DNA of 64,000 nucleotides from Strigamia acuminata (lineage: Eukaryota; Arthropoda; Chilopoda; Geophilomorpha; Linotaeniidae), in NCBI GenBank assembly GCA_949358305.1, contig OX442319.1, positions 10,044,001 to 10,108,000 of the forward strand, read 5' to 3'. The position numbers and the translations under genes are program-made. The notes beneath the pieces are model-generated. The model had not been told where the DNA came from. It worked only from the letters and a program-made list of their open reading frames with translations, and did no database searches. Positions 39,865-51,936 of the stretch are shown here, one piece after another. Position 1 is the first letter of the stretch. The number at the start of each line of letters is the position of its first letter.

Positions 39865-42800
39865 TTAATCAATAATTGTTGTTGTTTTTGAATCTGAAAA
39901 ACAACCAGAAGATTTCTGCCCATCCGATTTTATGTATTCCTCACTTCCCCCAAATGCACTATCATCAGTCTCGTCACATTTAATTGGTTTTGGTACTAAT
40001 CTATAAAAGTAATTTAAATAATTAACGTAAAGCTCAGACCATTGATTGAACCATGAATCAAGGATAACATGGACACATATCCACATGTTCAGTGCATTTT
40101 GCCACCGATGGCGCCACATAATATACAGGGTGTTTTAGAATTCACGTTACACAGAAATAGGGGGTATAGAGGGGGACCAGGAGATCACGTTTCCACTAAT
40201 CAAAAATTCCAAAAAAAATTTCCCACTTAGTCACAGCCCCAAAAACAACGAATCAATAGGAAATAACACACGAATACGTTTCCATCTTATCCTTGGTTCA
40301 ACTATACGCTAGATGGAGACAAATTTGCTAGCATAATTTACTGGTTATTTTTCTTACCCGTCAACTTTGTAATGTTTATAATATTCTTCATGTCCTGTTA
40401 CATCAAAGTTCATGTACTGTCTAGTGCCTTCTAAAATTTCTTCTAGCTTTTGCTTCAGTTCGGTAAATGTTGGTCTCAAGATAGGTCTCAGGTTCCAACA
40501 ACTTATCATGAGCTGATATCTGCAATGTTATTAAATTGCAGTATAAGATTTTTAAAATATTGTGTGATGCTTTACTTACATTTTTTCACTACAGTTATCG
40601 GGCTTTTCCATCCTCATATCTCTCTTCAGGTATTGGACTAGCTGGTGGGAACCTGTCATTGTAGGATATGGCATTCCTCCAAGTGTAGTTATCTCCCATA
40701 AGACTACTCCAAAGGACCATCTGCAGAAGGTTTAGGATTTGTTATTGGTGGCTTTGATTCAAAGCAAAGCGTCAACTTACACATCGCTTTTGGTTGTGTA
40801 TATTTGATGTTCGATAGACTCAAGGGCCATCCACTTGATTGGGAGTTTACCCTTCGTCATTTTTTGATAAATATTTCTTTCGTAAACATCACGAGTTAAT
40901 CCAAAATCGGAGATCTTGACGACTTCTTGACTAGCAAGAAGGATGTTTCTTGCAGCCAAATCACGATGAACTAACTTGATATGAGCTAAGTATTCCTATA
41001 ATAAAAATGATTACTATTAGCAAAGTAAAAGGTGAAATTTATATTTTTAGATATTCTGAGAATTTGTAGTTAATGCGATAATGTAATTTTTTTTTAATTA
41101 TATGGGTTTCTCATACGCACCATTCCTTTTGCAATTTGCCTTGCATAAGATATCAATTGAGATGGTGTAACCCTTTCTTCCAAAATTTCATTTAATTGGT
41201 TCGCTGAAAAAAAAATACATATTTTTTAATCTGCATTTCAGTTTAGTCAATCCCAACAACAATTACCTGAATGATTTACATAACTGTGTACATTTTGGTA
41301 CGAATGATTTGGATGATGAGGCCAGTATTCTGTATAAAACCAAAAATTAAAACCAACCACACATTAGTTTATTTTTGCACTACCATGCAATAACTCCGCA
41401 TAGTTCACGCCGGTCTCTTGCAAACTGTTGCCCAAGCCACTGTCTAAATTGGGAATGGGGGAATATTTTCCATCTAAAATCTTAAATTTACTGTTAACAT
41501 TTATTCATGGTTAAAGTAGCTCAACTTACTTGTTCTCTGAATTTTCTTAGGTAGGTTTGCAAATCACCCAATGGACAATATTCAACGGCTAAACATATTT
41601 TTGGGCCTCTGGTGCAATAGGCGACCAAGCTGACAACATTTGGGTGAGTGCCAACATCTTTAAGTATTTCAATCTCTTGAATCAATTGAAGCTGGTCGTC
41701 TTCAGTGGCATTATCTGTAAATCACATTTCGAGTTTTAACAGCCAAATCCAACGAAGCGAATAAACTTTTTTGTTTTTTACCTTTTACCATTTTCACAGC
41801 TATTATTCTCTTGTTATACTCAGCTTTGCGTACAACACCAAAGGCTCCTTCACCAATCTTTTCCATAAATTTAATAGTTGAAATGTCCACTTCATATTTA
41901 TCCAAATTAGGCAATAATTTCTTACAAGTTATATAAACATCTTTTGTTGCGTTGGGATAAAATTGATTCTTAAAAAAATGTGTAAGTATAATTTTTCTTT
42001 GAATATAAAATCAGGTTTGTTTATACTTCGCAGTCTTTCTGCTTCTTTTCTAATTTCTTATTGCTTTGTCTCCTTTTGTAACAACAACAAAGGATAACAA
42101 AAACTACAAGAATTGTCGTTCCTATTCCTCCTCCTATTGAGTACCACAGTCCTGTCACAAACGTAAAACCAGAAATATTTGACGTTTGGTGGAAAATAAA
42201 TCGAAAATAGTGTGAAATTAAATAGTGTGGAAATAAATAATTTAGGGGTGTTGTTAAACTGTAAATGAGTGGGTCTAATTAATACAAATAGTGTGCGAAT
42301 AATTGGTGTCAACTTAAATAATTTTGGGGTATTTAAATAATTTTGGGGGTGTCATTAATATATCTCCTATTGTAATTGGCCAATTAAAGTACCTCCACTG
42401 TGGCCATCAAGTGCGTTGATTTCAACGTGATTTAACTTGGGTTCTGTTGTAAAATTGCTGTTTACGATCACGCTATCACCACCAAGGCTAATGGCGCATA
42501 AAGAGACAGCGTATTTGCTCTCCGGATCCAAATCGACAAAAGCAATAGAAGTTTCATTCTGCAATATTAAAGGTTAATTTATACGCTAATTCAAATTATC
42601 TGGCAGTGCTGGATAAAATTTACCTCTAGTAAAAATACTTCCTTTTGTAAAGCTTTGAAATTGGCTCCTTCGGTGACATTTATAGTCTTCGAGACGTTCA
42701 ATGAATATTTGATCACTTTGTTGACGCTTGATGCGTGTAAGGGTTTCTTCCAGGAAATATAAGCAGTTCCTTCATCTACGAGTATTTTAAGTTCGCGAGG

Positions 42801-44639
42801 AGGATATGGCCCTAGAAAAATTTTCTAAATAGTTTGATCACAATTTTCAATTCATTTAACCTACCACAAATATTGAAGCTGTTGTTATGGACTTCGAGAC
42901 ATGAAAGCGTAGTTAACCATAATCTTAGTTTATCACTTTCCGTGTGTTTGTCTTTGCTGGTACTTATGATGTCAACTGTGTAGTTACTACTGTACGTAAG
43001 ATTTGCCAAAACAATATCGGGAAATCTCTTTGTCTGTTAAAAAAGCATAAATTAATAAAAATGCTAATTTAGCAACCATTTTCTTATTATCATACTAAAT
43101 CTATTCGTCCCTTTCCGTAGCTTCCGCCTCCGGTCAGTGTTTGGGGATACCAAAAAACACCGTAATAACATGGTTTTGCTACAGAAATCAACATAATTTG
43201 GTTAAAAAATTTTAATTTTTAATTTAAATTTAGCATTAAATACCTGGAGGTTCATCCAAGCTTAAAACTACATCAATAGCATTGTGATTGCGTGAAAGCG
43301 ACATGTTAGAAATTTTGACGTTTTTAGGTGGCATCAACTTTTTTGCTTCTGAAAACAGTTGAAACAATCATATAAGCAAAAAAGAAAATTGTAGCGGAGC
43401 AATTTTTAAAAGATTCACTGGTTAGTTGTATCCACTCGCTTTCTTCGGAAACTACGGTAGATCCATTTGGGAAAACCGCTGTCACGAAGAATTGATATTG
43501 CAAATCAATGCGCACGTTTTTGACTGGAACTACATCATGAACACCCTGTAAGCAAAAAAAAAATTGTTATAGTGAGAAATTTTGGACTGAAAATATTTGA
43601 TTTGTGAATTTACTTGGCCTAATGTTTTCCATTGGCTGATGACATTATTCTTTGTTTTGTCTCGCATTTTCAACACGTAAACTGCAGGAGGTAATTCTTT
43701 CTTTTGCATCACCCATTCTATGTAAATAGTGGAAAGTGATTGGTTTTCTTTTATTTCCAAGCAAAGTAATGATGGCTTGCTGATGACATTGTTGTTGGCA
43801 ATTCTTGATCCTGTAAAAAAGTATAAACAATATTTGATTTTCAAAGAATAACAGAAATAACTCTTTTAGTCACCTAAAACCGTGGAATTAAATCTGCATT
43901 CACATGATTGTTTACAATAGTTATTTTCCTGTATTTAAAACAAAAATAAATTTAAAAAAATTAAATATTGTTGTAAGTACTACTTACACATTTTCCAATA
44001 CATTCTTCTTTGCTTTTATTACTGGCGAATACATCCGGTTTAAACGATTGTAAACACTGAAAGATTTAAAATTTATTCTCTGTGACATAAAATGGAAAAA
44101 ATGCAAAATTACCTGTTTGCATTCCTCAGTTTTACATTCCCATACAAACGGCTCGACAAATTCAGCAGGAACCTTCAAAAAATTGAATCAAACAGATGAA
44201 ATAAAAGAGGGAAACGAGGAAAGGATTAAAATAAGTGGATGTCCAATTTCCTGTTCTCCACGTGAAGGGAATTAAATCACAGCGGGGGGTTAACCCACAC
44301 TCCCTAGTCCCTACTTATTGTTCCACATATTTTCACATTTTAAAATTTAAAATTTTTTGGAGTCGTTTCAATATTTTTCCATGTCTCCCGTTACGTAATT
44401 CAACGCTAGACGAGTCATTTGATGACTTTGGAAAAAAAAATGTATCGAATTGTTTTTTTTTGTTTTTAAGTTGTATAATTGAGAAAAATAAGAAATAAAT
44501 AAATTGATGAATAAATTCTTACTGGGTCGTAGAGGTAGCATTTTGCTTCACAGATTGCTGCGATAGTGGTGTTTGATGACGTTTGGTTAGCAGATACGGA
44601 ACTGGCAATAACGAAGAGATAAATAGTTAGTTTGAGCAT
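39865..44639 (-). CDS. Receptor tyrosine kinase: Cys-rich, Fn3, split kinase domain
   Basis: Single-pass receptor, 909 aa, 21 exons in phase. 5' to 3': 44523-44639, 44113-44172, 43988-44056, 43874-43928, 43614-43810, 43419-43545, 43244-43348, 43096-43178, 42865-43033, 42624-42811, 42393-42558, 42027-42151, 41782-41968, 41530-41714, 41384-41480, 41267-41329, 41121-41203, 40781-40995, 40580-40720, 40358-40519, 39865-40000. Signal peptide 1-17, Cys-rich segment to about 95, then three or four Fn3-like modules. Membrane segment about 450-471, with a basic stop-transfer ([12 protein letters not shown]). Kinase: IGEGAFGVV (525-533), AVK lysine 546, a roughly 70-residue insert (612-690), HRDLAARN with catalytic D704, DFG 722-724, activation-loop tyrosines Y730 and Y735, then LPIKWMA. 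The kinase is closest to the RET/FGFR/VEGFR group; the extracellular set matches none of these, so I give no orthologue. All catalytic residues are intact. Confidence 0.93.
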
Positions 44640-44817
44640 TGCGACTCATAACTCATTCACTGCTGGTGCTGATAACGTGCGCTCCGTGCGGTGTAATAGT
44701 TTGGCTAATCTTCTGCCTGCTGTAAGCTCCGCCCATTGGACTGACAAGGGAGACGAGCCTCTGAATTTTTTTGGGGTTCTTAGAGTTAGTTCTGAATTTT
44801 TTTTGGATTTATTCTTC
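44640..44817 (-). promoter_or_regulatory. Upstream region of the receptor kinase gene
   Basis: GC-richer sequence directly upstream of the start codon (GTGCGCTCCGTGCGG at about 44676, and an ATTGG, i.e. inverted CCAAT, at 44734). The position and composition suggest the proximal promoter; no start site can be assigned. Confidence 0.35.
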
Positions 44818-45290
44818 TAAGAAATTTTTGTAAATGAAGTTTAGAAATTTTTGTAAAGGAATTTTTGAAATTTTTGTAAATGAATTTTTGAAATTTTTGT
44901 AAAGGAATTTTTGAAATTTTTGAAAATAAATTTTGAAATTTTTGAAAATATTTTTTTGAAATTTTTGTAAATATAAATAAATTTTAGAAATTTTTGAAAA
45001 TAAATTTAAAAAAATTTTGTAAATGAATTTTACTAGTAGAAATTTTTGAAAATGAATTTTAGACATTTTTGAAAATAAATTTAAAAAATTTTTGAAAATG
45101 AATTTAAAAAATTTTTGAAAATGAATTTAAAAAATTTTTGAAAATGAATTTAAAAAAATTTTGTAAATGAATTTTACGAGGAGAAATTTTTGAAAATAAA
45201 TTTTAGAAATTTTTGTAAATGAATTTTAGAAATTGTTGAAAATAAATTCTAGAAATTTTTGGGAATAAATTTAAGAAATTTTTCACACAT
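44818..45290. repeat. Minisatellite, about 22-24-bp units
   Basis: Imperfect units of AAATTTTTGAAAATGAATTT and AAATTTTTGTAAATGAATTT. Phe/Lys-rich minus-strand frames across it are artefacts. Confidence 0.85.
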
Positions 45291-45543
45291 TTAGTGAGGT
45301 CTGAGAATTTTGTGTTCTTCATTCTATCACTAGGTGGAAGCAAAGCAGCATCAGCATGGGTCCCAGACTCCCAGTTGACCTTTTCCTGTTGCCATAACAA
45401 TCTCTTCTCCAATTGGTTCTTTCAATTTCCCATTTATTCAGGACATGTTACCAAATAGCGTACAGACACGGAAATTTTTTTAACTACATACTTTTCGATA
45501 TGCGTGTATATGTATATATCTTTTTCAAACTATTTTCTAACGT

Positions 45544-47290
45544 TTAAAATTCGCCGGAAGTGGGATTTGGTCCTTGGCTATTGCCAGAATCGTCCTCTCC
45601 GAACAATCTCCGCAATAAATCTTGCAAATCGTTGTAGATTCCCACGGCAAGGATGTAGAAGAGACTTAATCCAATCACAACGATGGGGATGAGAGCCATC
45701 ACCTCTATGGCAAAAATCACCCATTGGACTGTGTGGGAACCGCCCTCGTCAGCAGCGGTGGGTTCCTCTGGGGTGACCACCGCGTCGGTCATTCCTCCTC
45801 CGCCTGCCCCGGCAGCACCGGACATTACCAGAAGGTCGGTGTCTGGCTCGTCCAGAAGTTTAACTGTTTTCTGTTTCTGAATATTGAAAAATTTGATTGA
45901 TTGATTGATTGATTAATTGCGATGGGGGAAATGAAATACGTGTATCCGTGATTCGCGAACTGACAAAATTGTTTTTTTTCTGGGGACTTCTTCGTCCATC
46001 GGTGGAGGTGTCACGAGTATCGAAAGGGGTCCCGCCTTCATCCGATGTCGTAGGTCCCTGAACACTAAAAAAATAGAAATAAAAATAAAATAAGTAAGTT
46101 TTCGACAGAAAATACATTTTTTCGACCGAAAATACATTTTTTCGACCGAAAATACATTTTTTCGACCGAAAATACATTTTTTTCGACAGAAAATACATTA
46201 TTTTCGACCAAAAATACATTTTTTCCGACTTAAAATACATTTTTTCCGACCGAAAATACATTTTTTCCGACCGAAAATACATTTTTCGACCGAAAATACA
46301 TTTTTTTCGACCGAAAATACATTTTTCCGACCGAAAATACATTTTTTCGACTGAAAATTTATTTTTTCAATCAAAAATTTGTATTTAGACTCAAAAACTT
46401 TATATTTACACCAAAGAAGATTAATATTTAAACCCAAAAAATCATATTTACACACAAAAAATTCATATTTTCGCCCAAAAATTCATATTTTCGCCCAAAA
46501 ATTCATATTTTCGCCCAAAAATTCATATTTTCGCCCAAAAATTCATATTTTCGCCCAAAAATTCATATTTTCGCCCAAAAATTCATATTTTCGCCCAAAA
46601 ATTCATTCAAAGACCAAAAAATTCATATTTTCGCCTAAAAATTCATTCAAAGACCAAAAAAATTCACATTTACATTCATATTCAATTTTTGAATGTCAAA
46701 AACTTGAACCCAAATGTCACCCCTTTGTACGTCTTCTCCACCCGCACCTGTTTCTTTAACAAAATATATGCACACTTTACCTTGGCGGTGAACATTGCCT
46801 AAAAAACTCCTCTGTAAAAGCCAGGCAGAAATCCCTTCCAATATCCACTGAGATAAAGCATTACACACGTCGCTCACAATCGTTCCCAACAACCAACCAA
46901 CCTAAAAAAAAAAACCCAAAACAAAAACAAATTAAAAAAACTAACAAAACACACAACAACAAAAATTCAAACCGGAAAAATAGAATTCCTTTTAACATCA
47001 ACAGTCGTGACCACAGCCCGCGACGGTGCAGGCGGCGGCGGCGGAGTCTTTATTTCCATACTCCCGGACGAGAACGGAAACTTCCGGCAATTATTCACTC
47101 TTCTGCGAGATGTACTCCCACTTGATCTCTCGGTCGAATCGGTCGTAGTGGACGTGGCCGAACTTGTGCTGCTGCTTTTGTGGCCGGTGGGCGACGAATT
47201 TCGGGCCAACTCTGACGCCGCTTGTGACGAGGCGTCGTGCACATTGTCCGACACTCTGCCGCCCCAAATTTGAACGTCTCGGGTCGGCAT
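45544..47290 (-). CDS. Unrecognised single-pass membrane protein, four exons
   Basis: Exons 5' to 3': 46973-47290, 46781-46901, 45940-46064, 45544-45876; phases close, 298 aa. Residues 1-106 are Ser/Thr-rich and probably disordered, with a Pro run (KTPPPPPAPSR). Residues 107-146 form an amphipathic segment (VSDVCNALSQWILEGISAWL). Residues 147-188 include PPPMDEEVPRKKTILSVRES. Exon 4 carries a Gly-rich stretch, then a hydrophobic helix at about 238-269 (VIFAIEVMALIPIVVIGLSL…), then a Leu-rich amphipathic helix (YNDLQDLLRRLFGED) and an acidic tail. No signal peptide is seen. Without one, a cytosolic N-terminus or tail-anchor-like insertion is possible. The start is the ATG at 47290; the exon 1 donor (CCGGTTTGAA) is weak, which is the main doubt. 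It is divergent from BTB gene A, with 428 bp between the starts. I do not recognise the family. Confidence 0.65.
46085..46375. repeat. Intron minisatellite, about 21-bp TTTTTTCGACCGAAAATACA
   Basis: About 13 units in intron 2 of the membrane-protein gene. The unit contains a short dyad (TTTTCG…CGAAAA). Confidence 0.9.
46440..46675. repeat. Intron minisatellite, 20-bp TTCATATTTTCGCCCAAAAA
   Basis: About ten units adjacent to the 21-bp array in the same intron. Read on the other strand the unit (TTTTTGGGCGAAAATATGAA) resembles the neighbouring array's unit, so the two may be inverted relatives. Confidence 0.9.
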
Positions 47291-47718
47291 TTTCAAATTG
47301 TCGGGCGTGAACGGGGAGGAATCGGACGAGCGCGGATGGTGTTCAGAGAGTGCACTTAATACGATTTGGCTTGTAAGGCCTTACATGTCCCTGATAAATC
47401 GGAAAGAGCTGCCGCCTTGGTGCAGGGAGGTGGCATGGCAACGGACACGGAAGAGAAAAAATTCGAATGGTGCAATTTGCATTGTTTTGCTGTTATGGTG
47501 ACATTTTGTTTGTGTTTGGGGCTGTAATAACTAATAATGGTGTTTTTGAGTTTATTATTGTTTAATTATTATTACTGGTAACTGTTTTTATTTATTATTT
47601 TTCATGTTTTGTACACAGATGTCACTTTAAAGTGTTTAAACCATAACCAAGACTCATGTGATGTCATTATTTAAATGTTTTTTAGGCCTCAACTGAATAA
47701 AAAGTGAAATTTAGATAC
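47291..47718. promoter_or_regulatory. Divergent intergenic region, possible bidirectional promoter
   Basis: 428 bp lie between the start codons of the membrane-protein gene (minus) and BTB gene A (plus). A TTTTTTAG-GCCTCAACTG acceptor-like sequence about 30 bp before the BTB start is conserved in genes A-C. Confidence 0.4.
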
Positions 47719-48849
47719 ATGTCATCTACAGGCTTTAATACTAGTGTAATTTCTCAAAATGAACCTTCAACATCACTATGTAATGAGGTGAGTCTAATCT
47801 TATGACATTATAAATGGATGCTAGTTTCTTATTTCTTTATGTAACAGCAAACAGAGACATCTGCAAATTTATCAACCATCATAAAAGACGTCAAACTAAC
47901 CAGGCTTAATAAGTGGTTATTTTTACCAAGGTCAAAAAATAATGTCATTAAAATTAAAGTAGATGGAAAGACTTTCTTTATTAAAAAGTATGTCAATACA
48001 TAATGAAACAATTCCTTCTATTAATGAATAAAAAATTGCTATTAGGAATGTATTAATAAAGCACAGTTTGCTATTTCAAAAAGCTTTACCATACAGTGAT
48101 AAACTAGCTGTTGCATTGACTTTGATTGGTGTTAGCAAGCTGACTTTCAAAGTCATCAAAGACTGGATGAAGGGAAAGAAGAATGTTGTCAATGGAAGAA
48201 ATGCTCAGCAAGTAATGGATGTGGCAGAAAAGCTGGAAATGACTGGTAAGTCTAAAAGTCATATTGGCATTTAATCATAATTATATTTATTTAAATTGAT
48301 TTTTATGCTTTTTTGTCAGATTTGATGAACGAATGCAAGAAAGTTAGGGAACGTGCTGGACAGGATGTGTGGGATAGTGTGAGTCCGTACAGTTCGTACG
48401 ATTCTGATGAAAATGGAAGGTCAAGTAAAGAGAAATCAAAAAAATCGAAAGAAAGAAAGAAACATGATCGACAGAGAAGAAAGGCGGAATTGAAGGAGCA
48501 AAAGAAAATAGAGAAAGAAGAAGAAATTAGGAGAAAGGCAGATGAGAAGAGGAGGAAAGAACAGAAGAAAATTAATGAAAGAAGAAGGAAAGAGTTTGAT
48601 AAAATGCATCAACAATTTCAAACCAGTGTTGGTTCTTTTCAAACAGAGGCGGCCGTTTTACAAGACCGAGCCAATGCAGCTTTTGTAAGAGCTCACAAAG
48701 AATATGTGGAACACACATCACAATTACAATCACCACAATCATCACAATCACCACAATCACCACAATCACCACAATCATCAAATGCTAGTTCATCAACAGA
48801 CTCGGATGAGGCGAAGGAAGACGCAAAGAGGAGATGTGATGTGATGTAA
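47719..48849 (+). CDS. BTB-domain protein with charged helical tail (gene A)
   Basis: Exons 47719-47787, 47848-47987, 48046-48245, 48320-48849; 312 aa. BTB domains mediate dimerisation, and many recruit cullin-3. The domain spans roughly residues 50-145: VIKIKVDGKTFFIKK, then NVLIKHSLLFQKAL, then VALTLIGVSKLTFKVIKDWM and AEKLEMTDLMNECKKV. From about 175 the sequence is a long E/K/R helix (KAELKEQKKIEKEEEIRRKA) that could be a coiled coil or single alpha helix. It ends with a Ser/Pro/Gln run (SPQSSQSPQSPQSPQSS). There are no BACK or kelch repeats. It is the first of four tandem copies about 1.5 kb apart. AATAAA follows the stop at about 48871. Confidence 0.88.
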
Positions 48850-49202
48850 GATAGTATATGATGTGATGGAATAAATAATCGTGAGAATTTGTGTGAATTT
48901 TCTGTTTTTAATAAAAATGTTCGTACATTACAAGAACGGTTTTCTTGTTTTGCGACGTCGGAGGAATTCGGAGGAATTTTCGGACTCTATTTTGGTGTGT
49001 CTTGTTTAACACTTGTTGAAATATTTGTTCGCTGCTACAAAAGATTAAAAAATATGTGACATTAAATTTTTGTACATAGATGTCGCTTTAAACCATAACC
49101 AAGACTCATGTAATGTCATTATTTAAATGTTTTTTAGGCCTCAACTGAATAAAAAGTGAAAAAGAAAAACAAAACGATTTTATTCAACTCAAATTTAGAT
49201 AC

Positions 49203-50391
49203 ATGTCATCTACAGGCTTCAACACTAGTGTAATTTCTCAAAATGAACCTTCAACATCACTATGTAATGAGGTGAGTCTTATCTTATGACATTATAAATG
49301 GATGCTAGTTTCTTATTTCTTTATGTAACAGCAAACAGAGACATCTACAAATTTATCAACCATCATAAAAGACGTCAAACTAACCAGGCTTAATAAGTGG
49401 TTAATCCTACCAAGGTTAAAAAATAATGTCATTAAAATTAAAGTAGATGGAAAGACTTTCTTCATTAAAAAGTATGTCAATACATAATGAAACAATTCCT
49501 TTTATTGATGAATAAAAATTTTTTATAGAAATGTATTAATAAAGCACAGTTTGTTATTTCAAAAAGCTTTACCATACAGTGATAAACTAGCTGTGGCATT
49601 GACTTTGATTGGTGTTAGGAAGCTGACTTTCCAAGTCATCAAAGACTGGATGAAGGGCAAGAAGAATGTTGTCAATGGAAGTAATGCTCAGCAAGTAATG
49701 GATGTGGCAGAAAAGCTAGAAATGACTGGTAAGTTGAGGATTTAATCAAGTCTAAAAGTCATATTTAATCACAATTATATTTATTTAAATTGAATTTTAC
49801 ATTTTTATGCTGTTTTTGTCAGATTTGTTGAACGAATGCAAGAATGTTAGGGAACATGCTGGGCAGGATGTGGGGGATAGTCCGTACAGTTCGTACGATT
49901 CTGATGAAAGTGGAAGGGGAAGTAAAGAGAATAAAAAAAAATTGAAAGAAAGAAAGAAACAGGATCGAAAGAGAAGAAAGGCGGAATTGAAGGAGCAAAA
50001 GAAAATGGAGAAAGAAGAAGAAATTAGGAGAAAGGCAGATGAGAAGAGGAGGAAAGAACAGAAGAAAATTAATAAAAAAAGAAGGAAAGAGTTTGATAAA
50101 ATGCCTCAACAATTTCAAACCGGTGTTGGTTCTTTTCAAGCAGAGAGGGCCGTTTTCCAAGACAGTGCCAATGCAGCTTTTGAAAGAGCTCACGAAGAAT
50201 ATGGGGAACACACATCACAATTAAAATCACCAGAAACACCAGAATCACCACAATCACCAGAATCACCAGAATCATCAGCATCACCACAATCACCACAATC
50301 ACCACAATCACCACAATCATCATATGGTAGTTCATCAACAGACTCGGATGAGGCAAAGGAAGACGAAAAAAAAACATGTGATGTGATGTGA
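49203..50391 (+). CDS. BTB-domain protein with charged helical tail (gene B)
   Basis: Exons 49203-49271, 49332-49471, 49529-49728, 49823-50391; 325 aa. Very close to gene A through the BTB part, and intron positions are identical. The charged helix is conserved (KMEKEEEIRRKADEKRRKEQ). The terminal S-P-Q/E run is longer and more varied (SPETPESPQSPESPESSASP…), so most divergence from A is in this tail. The sequence around the 3' end and the next promoter is also duplicated, as expected of tandem duplication of whole genes. Confidence 0.88.
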
Positions 50392-50728
50392 TGGAATAAA
50401 TAATCGTGAGAAATTGTGTGAATTTTCTGTTTTTAATAAAAATGTTTGTACATTACAAGAACGGTTTTCTTGTTTTGCGACGTCGGAGGAATTCGGAGGA
50501 ATTCTCGGACTCTATTTTGGTATTTCTTGTTTAACACTTGTTGAAATATTTTTTCACTGCTACAAAAGATTAAAAAATATGTGATATTAAATTTTTGTAC
50601 ATAGATGTCGCTTTAAACCATAACCAAGACTCATGTAATGTCATTATTTAAATGTTTTTAGGCCTCAAATGAATAAAAAGTGAAAAAGAAAGAAAAAAAA
50701 CGATTTTATTCAACTCAAATTTACATAC

Positions 50729-51936
50729 ATGTCATCTAAAGGCTTCAAAAGTGTCATTTCTCAAAATGAACCTTCAACATCACTATGTAATGCGGTGAGT
50801 CTTATCTTATGACATTATAAATGGATGCTAGTTTCTTATTTCTTTATGTAACAGCAAACAGAGACATCTACAAATTTATCAACCATCATAAAAGACGTCA
50901 AACTAACCAGGCTTAATAAGTGGTTAATCCTACCAAGGTCAAAAGATAATGTCATTAAAATTAAAGTAGATGGAAAGACTTTCTTTATTAAAAAGTATGT
51001 CAATACATAATGAAAGAATTCCTTCTATTGATGAATAAAAAATTGCTATTAGGAATGTATTAATAAAGCACAGTTTGTTATTCCAAAAAGCTTTACCACA
51101 ACACAGTGATAAAGTAGCTGTTGCTTTGTGCTTGATTGGTGTTAGCAAACTTACTTTCCAAGTCATCAAAGACTGGATGAAGGGCAAGAAGAATGTCATC
51201 AATAGATATAATGCTCAGCAAGTAATGGATGTGGCAGAAAAGTTAGAAATGACTGGTAAGTTGAGGATTTAATTAAGTCTAAAAGTCATATTGGCATTTA
51301 ATCATAATTCTATTTATTTAAATTGCTTTTCATATTGATTTATCAGATTTGTTGAATGAATGCAAACAACTTGTAAGACAACATGGTGGGCTGGATGATG
51401 GGAAAAGTGACAGCTCGGACTCGAGTTCGTCTGAATCTGATGCAAGTGTTGTTTTGGAGCACGGAAAAAAGAAAGATAAGTTAGATAAACCGAAAGCAAG
51501 TCGGAAGGAAGAAATATGGAGAAAGATAGAACAATTTATGCATGAAAGAAAAAAGAAAAAAAGAAAAGAAGAGTGGAGAAAAGCAGAAAAGAAGAGAAGG
51601 AAAGCACAGACGATGATAAATGAAAAAAGGAAGAGAGAGCTTGAGATAATTAATGAAAAAATAAATAAAGAGATGGAGAAAGAGCAGGAGAAAATTAATA
51701 ACAATATGGAAAGTATTAATTCCATCAAAGGCGATGCGGTTTGTTGCCAAAATAGTAGCTGTACTTGTACGTCTTGTGAACGATTTAACGAAGAATTTGC
51801 CATACAGACAGCAGAACTACCACTACCGGTAGCACCATCATCGTTTGAAGGTTCATCATCGCCATTAGGGTCAGAAACATCAGAAAATTTGTCAAATGCT
51901 GTGAAGGAAACAAAGAGAATGTGTGATGTGATGTGA
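50729..51936 (+). CDS. BTB-domain protein with charged helical tail (gene C)
   Basis: Exons 50729-50794, 50855-50994, 51053-51255, 51347-51936; 332 aa. The BTB core matches A and B, but exon 3 is 203 bp because one codon is inserted (ALPQHSDK). The C-terminal part has diverged: the helix is KKRKEEWRKAEKKRRKAQTM with several Met/Asn, and the S-P-Q run is replaced by a Cys-containing stretch (CCQNSSCTCTSCERF) and a Ser/Pro tail. The six cysteines within about 17 residues are unique among the copies and could bind metal. Confidence 0.87.

Noticed and set aside
45860-46342. 160-aa minus-strand ORF of MYFRSEKCIFGRK repeats
   Set aside because: Repeat artefact of the intronic 21-bp array, running out of phase into exon 3 of the membrane-protein gene.
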